DNA of 12,151 bases from an uncultured bacterium (lineage in GTDB: Bacteria; Patescibacteriota; Microgenomatia; UBA1400; PJMF01). The DNA is taken from positions 1 through 12,151 of the forward strand of contig CAJBWJ010000026.1 of the NCBI GenBank assembly GCA_903959355.1, read 5' to 3'. This document shows, in pieces, positions 6,282-12,151 of the stretch. The notes under the pieces are model-generated. The model had not been told where the DNA came from, made no database searches, and was given only the letters and a program-made list of their open reading frames with translations. Each line of letters opens with the position of its first letter. The stretch's first letter is position 1. Made by a program: the position numbers and the translations under genes.

Positions 6282-6608
6282 ATGACTAATGAAATTCTTC
6301 CCATCGTTTTAGTTGTTTGTTTAGTAATTTTAACCATTGTTTTGGTGGCTGTAGCCATTAATTTAATTGGAGTTCTAGTTGAAGGTAAAAAGGTTCTTAA
6401 AAAAGCCAATACTGCAGTCGATAAAGCCAATTTAGTAATTGATAGCACCCAAGAAAAAATAGTTGGAATCCTTAATCCTTTTCATAGTCTTAGCGCTTTT
6501 GTGACAAATTTTACAGCTGGTCTTAAAGTTGCTGAAGGCTTTATGTCTTTTGTAAATAAAGATAAAGACAAAGAAAAAGATCAAATTGATGCAAAAGACG
6601 GAGAATAA
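6282..6608 (+). CDS. Small membrane protein, DUF948/YtxG-like
   Basis: A 108-residue protein with one long N-terminal transmembrane helix (about residues 5-31, PIVLVVCLVILTIVLVAVAI and onward). An amphipathic region suited to a coiled coil follows (GKKVLKKANTAVDKANLVID), then a second helical segment, and a highly charged tail (NKDKDKEKDQIDAKDGE). This layout resembles DUF948 proteins, which B. subtilis encodes as YtxG next to YtxH. The similarity is structural and contextual, without a catalytic motif. It lacks a Shine-Dalgarno site; a possible leaderless promoter lies directly upstream. Its last 20 bases overlap the next gene, implying translational coupling. Confidence 0.75.
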   Translation: MTNEILPIVLVVCLVILTIVLVAVAINLIGVLVEGKKVLKKANTAVDKANLVIDSTQEKIVGILNPFHSLSAFVTNFTAGLKVAEGFMSFVNKDKDKEKDQIDAKDGE

Positions 6609-6933
6609 TAATTCATTATTACTGTTTGCTGGCGCCTTTAGTTTGGGCGCCATTTTTTCCTATTTCGCTAGTCCAGTGGGTAGCAAAAAATGGCAGCAAT
6701 TGTCAGAAAAATGGGAAGAAGCTAGAGAATATCTATGGCAACAAGGTTTGCTTAAAGATAAAAAAATTTCTTTGGAGGATTTCCGTTCGCAATATTTAAA
6801 GAAGCTTGTAGATTCTTTTGTGGGTATGAAAACTGCTTTTGAAAGCAATGTTATCGAAAAAGAATTAGCTCATCTGGCAAAATTAAAACGCCGTCGCAGT
6901 CGCAGCAAAAAACAAAAATTTAAAGGTGTTTGA
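6589..6933 (+). CDS. Small membrane protein, YtxH-like
   Basis: A 114-residue protein with an N-terminal hydrophobic segment (about residues 9-27, LLLFAGAFSLGAIFSYF) ending in ASPVGSKKW. This resembles the YtxH pattern of a glycine/alanine-rich helix followed by a short proline-glycine-lysine turn. A long charged helical region follows, and the C-terminus is very basic (KLKRRRSRSKKQK), which could bind nucleic acid or acidic surfaces. The ATG at 6589 is chosen over the TTG immediately before it. The gene overlaps the preceding one by 20 bases in another frame. YtxH proteins are linked to stress responses in Firmicutes, but the biochemical role is unknown. Confidence 0.7.
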   Translation: MQKTENNNSLLLFAGAFSLGAIFSYFASPVGSKKWQQLSEKWEEAREYLWQQGLLKDKKISLEDFRSQYLKKLVDSFVGMKTAFESNVIEKELAHLAKLKRRRSRSKKQKFKGV

Positions 6934-6974
6934 TCTGTCATGCACAGCATCTTTTGCACCAGCTGCTTTTTGCT

Positions 6975-7003
6975 TTGCAAAAAGACAGGGTTCAAAATAT
7001 AAT
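6975..7003 (+). promoter_or_regulatory. Promoter of alaS, probably giving a leaderless mRNA
   Basis: TTGCAA (6975-6980) and a perfect TATAAT (6998-7003) are 17 bases apart. The alaS ATG at 7011 begins eight bases after the last base of the -10 box, where transcription normally starts. No Shine-Dalgarno sequence precedes the ATG, which fits initiation on a leaderless message. Confidence 0.75.
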
Positions 7004-7010
7004 ACTCGCC

Positions 7011-8915
7011 ATGTCAGATTTATTTTTTATTCGTCAAAAATATTTAACTTATTTAAGCAGTCTAAATCATAAGATTGTGCCTTCTGCTCCTTTGGTTCCA
7101 GAAAATGATCCAACTACTTTGTTTAGTAGTTCTGGCATGCAATCAATGATTCCTTATTTTTTTGGCGAAGCTCATCCAGAGGGAAAAAGAGTAGCTGATT
7201 CGCAAAAATGTTTTAGAGCTGACGACATTGAAGAAGTTGGTGACAATCGTCACACCACCTTTTTTGAAATGCTTGGTAATTGGTCTTTTGGTGATTATTT
7301 TAAAAAAGAACAAATTACTTTTATTTTTAATTTCCTGATCAAAGAATTAAAGATTGATCCAAATAAGATTTACGTATCTTGTTTTTCTGGTAACAAGGAT
7401 TTAGGAATTGACCGCGATGATGTTGCCGCCAATGTTTGGCAAGAGCTTTTTTCTTCTGTTGGAGTTTCTATGAAAATTGTCGCAAATCCTGAAGAAGGTT
7501 TGCAAGATGGTCGCATTTTCTTTTATGGTGAAAAGAAAAATTGGTGGTCTCGTTCTGGAATTCCAGCTAATATGCCAATTGGTGAATTAGGTGGTCCAGA
7601 CAGTGAAGTTTTTTATGATTTCGGCGAACAAACTAGTGATTTAGCTAAGAAAATTCATGAGACTGAAGGTCCATGTCACATCAATTGTGACTGTGGTCGT
7701 TTTTTGGAAATTGGTAATTCAGTTTTTATGCAGTACCAAAAGACCAATGCTGGTTTTGAGCCTTTAGCTCAAGCTAATATTGATTTTGGTGGAGGCCTTG
7801 AAAGAATTTTGGCAGCTTATCAGAATCAGCCAGATGTTTTTAAGACAGCTGCTTTTTGGCCTTTGATTGAAAAAATTCAGTCTTTCACAAACTTAAGTTA
7901 CGAAGATGATGCTAACAAAAAATATTTCAGAATTATTGCTGATCATATGAAAGCAGCAGTAATGTTGATGTCTGACGGCGTCTTTCCTTCAAGCAAAGAA
8001 CAAGGCTATGTGTTGCGTCGTTTACTTCGTCGCGCTTTGCGCCAAGCTGCCTATCTGGAAATCAAACAAGAAACTTTGGTTGAATTAGTTCCAGTTGTAA
8101 TTGATATTTACACAGATTTCTATCCAAAACTCAAAGATCAGGAAGAAAAAATTAGTCAGATTTTGCAAGCTGAACAATTGAAATTTAGCAGAAGTTTGAG
8201 TAAAGGTCTTAAAGAATTCGAAAGAATGGCTTCTCAGCAAAACGAATTAACTGCTTATCTTGCCTTTAAACTTTATGAAAGTTTTGGTTTTCCTCTAGAG
8301 TTATCTTTGGAAGAAGCACAAGTCAAAGGTTTGAAGATAGAAAAAAATATTAAAGAATTGTATCTAGAGCAAAAACAAGCTCACTCGAATGATTCTAAAT
8401 CAGTTCTTAAAAATAAATTTAAGAGTGGCTTAGCTGACCAAGAAGAAATGTCTGTGAAATATCACAGCGTTACTCATTTGCTTCACGCTGCGCTGCGCCA
8501 AGTCCTTGGAGAAAGTGTTGAGCAAAGAGGATCAAACATTACTGCCGAGCGTTTGCGTTTTGATTTTTCCTATCCAAAAGCCCTAACAATCGAAGAAAAA
8601 GAGCAAATTACTAATCTTATTAATGGTTGGATTAAAGCAGATTTTCAAGTTAGCAAGCAAACTATGCCAAAATCAGAAGCTCTTAAATCTGGAGCAATTG
8701 CTTTATTTGTCGACAAATACCCAGACATAGTCAATATTTATTCTATTGGCAAAAATCCAAATGGAGATAAAAGAGGTGAGGATTTCATTTCTCGTGAGCT
8801 TTGTTCTGGGCCTCATGTTGAGCACACTGGCTTGATAGGTGAGATTGTTCTGGCTAAAGAAAAAGCAGTGGCTGATGGCATCAGAAGAATATACGCTCTT
8901 CAAAAAAGCTCTTAA
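7011..8915 (+). CDS. alaS: Alanyl-tRNA synthetase, short form
   Basis: Charges tRNA-Ala, and tmRNA, with alanine. The 634-residue protein starts MSDLFFIRQKYL, a family N-terminus; the frame is open upstream, but the ATG at 7011 fits both homology and promoter. Class II core: RADDIEEVGDNRHTTFFEML with NWSFGDYF near residues 70-95 (motif 2), EIGNSVFMQ, and DFGGGLERI near 257 (motif 3). The tRNA-binding helical region has GYVLRRLLRRALRQ. The editing domain has H485xxxH489 (HSVTHLLHAAL) and C598xxxH602 (CSGPH, where CGGTH is usual). The protein stops at GIRRIYAL, so the DHHA1/C-Ala domain that adds over 200 residues in typical ~875-residue enzymes is missing. Dimerisation through C-Ala is thus not expected. 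The usual GPCGPCSE is GELGGPDSE. An intact short form, not a fragment: no C-Ala coding sequence follows. Confidence 0.96.
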   Translation: MSDLFFIRQKYLTYLSSLNHKIVPSAPLVPENDPTTLFSSSGMQSMIPYFFGEAHPEGKRVADSQKCFRADDIEEVGDNRHTTFFEMLGNWSFGDYFKKEQITFIFNFLIKELKIDPNKIYVSCFSGNKDLGIDRDDVAANVWQELFSSVGVSMKIVANPEEGLQDGRIFFYGEKKNWWSRSGIPANMPIGELGGPDSEVFYDFGEQTSDLAKKIHETEGPCHINCDCGRFLEIGNSVFMQYQKTNAGFEPLAQANIDFGGGLERILAAYQNQPDVFKTAAFWPLIEKIQSFTNLSYEDDANKKYFRIIADHMKAAVMLMSDGVFPSSKEQGYVLRRLLRRALRQAAYLEIKQETLVELVPVVIDIYTDFYPKLKDQEEKISQILQAEQLKFSRSLSKGLKEFERMASQQNELTAYLAFKLYESFGFPLELSLEEAQVKGLKIEKNIKELYLEQKQAHSNDSKSVLKNKFKSGLADQEEMSVKYHSVTHLLHAALRQVLGESVEQRGSNITAERLRFDFSYPKALTIEEKEQITNLINGWIKADFQVSKQTMPKSEALKSGAIALFVDKYPDIVNIYSIGKNPNGDKRGEDFISRELCSGPHVEHTGLIGEIVLAKEKAVADGIRRIYALQKSS

Positions 8916-8939
8916 TTTTGCTTTAATGGAGCTTGTACT

Positions 8940-11171
8940 ATGCCTGACCAAGCGAAGCATTATTTTCTTACTGTTCTATTAACTGACAAATATGTGCAGT
9001 CTTCTTTGGTTTCAAATAATGGCCAAGGAGTACAGATCAAGGAGTTTTCAGACATCAAAACTTATTTTGATCGTCAAGATTTATTAGATCAGCTAGACAA
9101 AAGTTTGCAGCAGCTAGGTTCTGAATCTCAGGATGTGGTAGAAACTGTTTTTGCACTTGACCATACTTGGTTGGAAGACGGCGATCTCAGTGATCTTAAA
9201 AGACCAATCGTCAAAGAAATCTCCGAAGAATTAAGCCTAGACGCTATTGGTCAAATTAGTATTCCAGAAGCTTTAGCTGAAGCTCGTTTGATTGGTGATG
9301 AGAGTGATTCTTGTCTTTTAATTATTTTTAAAGAAGATAGTTTGGATCTTATTTTTCTTAAACATGGTCAATTTTTAGATTTAATTACTGTCGGTCGTTC
9401 TGGTAGTGTGGTTGATGATTTTGCAGAAATCTTGGCTAGAGCTGCAAAAAAACTCGGTGATGAGGGCAAATATTTTCCAGGCAAGGTTCTAATGACTTCA
9501 ATTGCTCTCAAACAAAAGGAAATGGAATCATTGCACGGACAATTAATAAAAGAAGATTGGACAAAAAATCCAGGCTTTGCTCAAGCTCCGACGATCGTTG
9601 TCTTAGAGCCAGATTATATGATTAAGTCCATTAGCTTGAGTGCTGGCAAGGTTATTAGTAAGGAAAATTTACTAGCCAAAATGCCAAAAAGAGAAATTGA
9701 GTCAAGACAGCCTATTTTAGTTAATCAAAAACCTGAAACAGTTGCAAAACAAGAAATTAAACCAGAATTGCCTCAAGTTCAGTCATCTCAAGTCACTCAA
9801 GCTCAATCTGCTGAGTATGCCGTCGAGCGAAGCGCGACAAACCTTCATGAAAATGTTGGTGATGTGCCTGAAAAATCAAGCGCCAGCAGTTTTGGAATTA
9901 ATTTTGATCAGAACTATTTTTCTAAAAAAGATAATTTTAAAAATCCTTCTTCAATGAGAGAAGAAATAGCTGTTGATAATAAACCAAATAAAAAACGTTC
10001 ACCAATTGGTAGATTCTATTTTTCTCACAAAAAAATGATTCTGATTGGTTTTGCTGCTGGCTTATTGGGTCTTTTGACCATTGCCACGATTTTTTCTTTT
10101 TTTCTTTCTAAAGTAAAAATTGTTTTGACACCTGAACAAACTTTGTTACAAAAAAGTGTTGTTGTTACTCTAGATCCAAGTATTGAAAATTCTGATTTTA
10201 GCAAGGCTTTGCTGAAGGCTTCTTTGCAAAACAAAGAAATTAGTGGTCAAGATGTAACTTCTACCACAGGCATTGGTTTAGTTGGTGATAAAGCCAAGGG
10301 TAAGATAACTATTTATAACAAAACCACTACAGAAACCGAGTTAAAGCAGGGAACGATTGTTAGCAGTAATGACATTGATTTCTTAATTGATGCAGATATC
10401 AAAGTTCCCGCTTCTGTTTTGAAACAAGATGGTTCTGGAGTAGATTTTGGTAAAGCAGAAACTAATGTTACTGCCAAAGACATTGGTTCTGATGCTAATT
10501 TCAATAAAGAAACTAAGTTCCGTGTAGCCGATTATTTCGATGATAAGTTTTCTGCAACAGCCGCCGATAATTTTTCTGGTGGTTCTAGTCGAGAAGTTAG
10601 AGTTGTAGCAGAGGTTGATCAGAATAGATTATTGGATAGCTTGAGTAAAAAATTAGCAGAAGAGGTAGCCAAAGAATTTAATCAAGAATCAAAAGATGGT
10701 CTCTATTTAGTTCCTACTGGCAAGACCAAAGTTGTTGAAAGCACTTTTTCTGCAAAATTAGGTGATGAGACAGAATCATTAACACTAAATCTGACCTTAG
10801 AGGCTGAAGCGGTAAAGTACCTTTCAGCTGATTTGAAAAAAATGTCATCGGATATTTTGCAAAAAGACTTACCGGCTGGTTATAGTTTTGTTGAAGAGCC
10901 ATCTTTGATGAGTGATAAGGCTCAGGCTGCTTCTAATTCTAGTAAAATTAAATTGAGTGCCGATCTCAGTGTTAAGGCCACAGCAAATCTCAACTTGGAA
11001 GAATTGAAGAAACAGGTTCTTGGTAAAAGTTGGCTCGAAGCTGAAGATTACTTAGAAAATAACAGTGAGATTAAGCAAGCTCAAGTTATTTTTAATCCAC
11101 CATTTCTGATCAATATTTTGCGCAATTTACCAGATGATCAATCTAGAATCATTTTAGAATTAAGCAAATAA
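8940..11171 (+). CDS. Membrane-anchored protein: actin/PilM-like N-terminus, baseplate-J-like C-terminus
   Basis: A 743-residue protein. Residues 1-245 look like a divergent actin/PilM-fold region (alternating short strands; DHTWLEDGDLSDLK, ISIPEALAEARL, LLIIFKEDSLDLIFLKHGQF), but no clear ATP-binding motif is seen. Residues 250-350 are a Q/S/E-rich linker. A basic stretch (NKKRSPIGR) precedes a single transmembrane helix at about 366-390. Outside it lies a ~350-residue beta-rich part with a GDKAKGKITIYNKTT segment near 450 and DIGSDANFN near 515. Such segments in candidate-phyla proteins are often annotated baseplate J/gp47-like, from memory rather than a search. The topology, with a cytoplasmic fold joined by one helix to an outer domain, suggests an envelope or pilus-like role. 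GGAG lies eight bases before the ATG. The sortase starts five bases after the stop, so they form one operon. Confidence 0.7.
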   Translation: MPDQAKHYFLTVLLTDKYVQSSLVSNNGQGVQIKEFSDIKTYFDRQDLLDQLDKSLQQLGSESQDVVETVFALDHTWLEDGDLSDLKRPIVKEISEELSLDAIGQISIPEALAEARLIGDESDSCLLIIFKEDSLDLIFLKHGQFLDLITVGRSGSVVDDFAEILARAAKKLGDEGKYFPGKVLMTSIALKQKEMESLHGQLIKEDWTKNPGFAQAPTIVVLEPDYMIKSISLSAGKVISKENLLAKMPKREIESRQPILVNQKPETVAKQEIKPELPQVQSSQVTQAQSAEYAVERSATNLHENVGDVPEKSSASSFGINFDQNYFSKKDNFKNPSSMREEIAVDNKPNKKRSPIGRFYFSHKKMILIGFAAGLLGLLTIATIFSFFLSKVKIVLTPEQTLLQKSVVVTLDPSIENSDFSKALLKASLQNKEISGQDVTSTTGIGLVGDKAKGKITIYNKTTTETELKQGTIVSSNDIDFLIDADIKVPASVLKQDGSGVDFGKAETNVTAKDIGSDANFNKETKFRVADYFDDKFSATAADNFSGGSSREVRVVAEVDQNRLLDSLSKKLAEEVAKEFNQESKDGLYLVPTGKTKVVESTFSAKLGDETESLTLNLTLEAEAVKYLSADLKKMSSDILQKDLPAGYSFVEEPSLMSDKAQAASNSSKIKLSADLSVKATANLNLEELKKQVLGKSWLEAEDYLENNSEIKQAQVIFNPPFLINILRNLPDDQSRIILELSK
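9822..9838 (+). repeat. Short imperfect palindrome with GCGAAGC hairpin
   Basis: GTCGAGCGAAGCGCGAC folds into a 7-position stem with one A-G mismatch around the GCGAAGC core, a sequence known to form an unusually stable DNA mini-hairpin. It lies in the codons of the low-complexity linker of the 743-residue protein. A second GCGAAGC is at 8952-8958 in the same gene, without the longer flanking palindrome. Only the single full copy is present here. Confidence 0.3.
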
Positions 11172-11176
11172 TTCCT

Positions 11177-12124
11177 ATGTCAAAAGATTTTAAAATCAAC
11201 AAGCAGGAATTGCTAGGAGTTTATAGACAGGCTTTACTCAAGAATGTTTCTCTAGATGAATTGAATGAAAAAGTTATAGATTTTTCCAAAAGAAATAAAG
11301 CTAATCAAAATTTTGAAAAAGAGCTAGATCAAAAAATAAAATCTAGATTTTGGCAGCGCATTCCGCAATTCATCAAAGTTGGCGCTGCCGCAATTCCGCT
11401 TATTTTAATCAGCATAGGCATTGTTTTGGCTGGTTCTGCTGCTTGGCCAATTATAAGTCAGATGCTTCCAAGTGATGGCCAAAAAGTTACTGATTTGCTT
11501 TCTCCTTTATCTGGTTCGCAAATAGCTAATGTTGGGAATTTAGTTTTTGCTAAGTCTAATGTGATTGATGAAAATAAAACTGACAAAAAAGCTGTTTTAG
11601 ATGAACCAATAATTTTAGATTACAATCTCGATTACACTGATCTAAGCAATTGGTTTGATGAGCAAAGTTCTAGCTTTTCTACTATTGATTACAAAGTGGA
11701 GGAATATCGTCTAGACATACCATCTCTCAATATTAGTAATACCAAAGTAAGAATAGGCGGAACTGATCTTAATAAAAGTTTGATTCAATATCCTGGGACT
11801 GCTTTGCCAGGAGAGCCTGGTGCACCAGTTATTTTTGGTCATTCTGTTTTGCGCCAGTTTTATAATCCAAGTGAAAAAAACTCTCGTCGCTATTCTTCCA
11901 TTTTTAGTAAGATAATGACACTCAAAAGTGGTGATAAAATCTACGTAACTTACAATAATGTAAAATACACTTATCAGGTGCAAAGCAACACTGAGGTTCA
12001 GCCAACTGATACTTTTATTTTGGCTCAACGCTATGATGTTCGTCAGCTCAAATTAGTGACTTGTGTGCCAGAGGGAACAGTCTTGCGCAGAGGTATAGTA
12101 ATAGCTCAATTAGTAAAAGAATAA
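11177..12124 (+). CDS. Sortase (class C/D/E-like transpeptidase)
   Basis: Sortases cleave a sorting motif in surface proteins and join them to an amine acceptor. The 315-residue protein has a cytoplasmic N-terminus, a transmembrane helix at about 66-94, a linker, and a sortase domain from about residue 175 (LDIPSLNISNTKVRIGGTD). Catalytic residues are visible: H222 in VIFGHS, C296 in LKLVTC, and an Arg at 305, nine residues after the Cys, a spacing seen in class C-type TLVTC..R motifs. The long N-terminal region before the helix (about 65 residues) is more than most sortases carry. It follows the large anchored protein by five bases and is probably translated from the same message. Its substrates are unknown; no LPxTG-type protein is evident in the window. 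Confidence 0.92.
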   Translation: MSKDFKINKQELLGVYRQALLKNVSLDELNEKVIDFSKRNKANQNFEKELDQKIKSRFWQRIPQFIKVGAAAIPLILISIGIVLAGSAAWPIISQMLPSDGQKVTDLLSPLSGSQIANVGNLVFAKSNVIDENKTDKKAVLDEPIILDYNLDYTDLSNWFDEQSSSFSTIDYKVEEYRLDIPSLNISNTKVRIGGTDLNKSLIQYPGTALPGEPGAPVIFGHSVLRQFYNPSEKNSRRYSSIFSKIMTLKSGDKIYVTYNNVKYTYQVQSNTEVQPTDTFILAQRYDVRQLKLVTCVPEGTVLRRGIVIAQLVKE

Positions 12125-12151
12125 TTTTTTTATTGTAATTTTTATCATGCT

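Noticed and set aside
6930..7010. N-terminal extension of AlaS from a TTG at 6930
   Set aside because: The extra 27 residues do not resemble AlaS, and the stretch holds a clear promoter; the ATG at 7011 gives the family N-terminus.
11711..12028. Antisense open frame of 105 codons within the sortase gene
   Set aside because: It is opposite the catalytic domain, its composition is unlike the real genes, and it is explained by the codon pattern of the sense strand.
12125..12151. Terminator after the sortase gene
   Set aside because: There is a T-rich run but no stem before it, and the window ends too soon to judge.

Overview
The window is AT-rich and densely coded, and reads like part of a Patescibacteria (Candidate Phyla Radiation) chromosome, perhaps Parcubacteria-like. 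This rests on the gene types, not on a search: a short alanyl-tRNA synthetase that stops after the editing domain, a large membrane-anchored protein of a type I associate with these bacteria followed by a sortase, mostly weak or absent Shine-Dalgarno sites, and RNA genes without an encoded CCA. TGA serves as a stop at 6248-6250 and 6931-6933 and is not seen inside any recognised gene, so I read the window with the standard bacterial code.

Layout. Positions 1-1173 hold the 3' part of an RNase J gene whose usual C-terminal active-site histidine is replaced by glycine. It is followed by a complete FtsK/SpoIIIE DNA translocase (1297-3495). Next comes a compact independent transcription unit (3519-3798): a near-consensus promoter, a two-tier leader hairpin, a perfect AGGAGG site, a 42-codon reading frame and a strong intrinsic terminator. 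It is either a small membrane-protein gene or a structured RNA, and it is the least explained part of the window. Converging on it from the minus strand is tmRNA (ssrA, 3855-4255), with a ComF-type phosphoribosyltransferase gene just upstream of it (4300-4965, minus).

From 5045 everything is on the plus strand: tRNA-Val(CAC), a YqeY protein, a RodZ-like membrane protein with an N-terminal helix-turn-helix, two overlapping small membrane proteins resembling the YtxG (DUF948)/YtxH pair, alanyl-tRNA synthetase (probably translated from a leaderless mRNA), a 743-residue membrane-anchored protein with an actin/PilM-like N-terminal region and a baseplate-J-like outer region, and a sortase five bases behind it.

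Functional links. AlaS and tmRNA belong together: the tmRNA acceptor stem carries the G3-U70 pair that AlaS recognises, so this short enzyme should charge it for ribosome rescue. RNase J and tmRNA both act in RNA quality control. FtsK, the RodZ-like protein, the large anchored protein and the sortase all concern the cell envelope or division. No phage, insertion sequence or CRISPR array was found.
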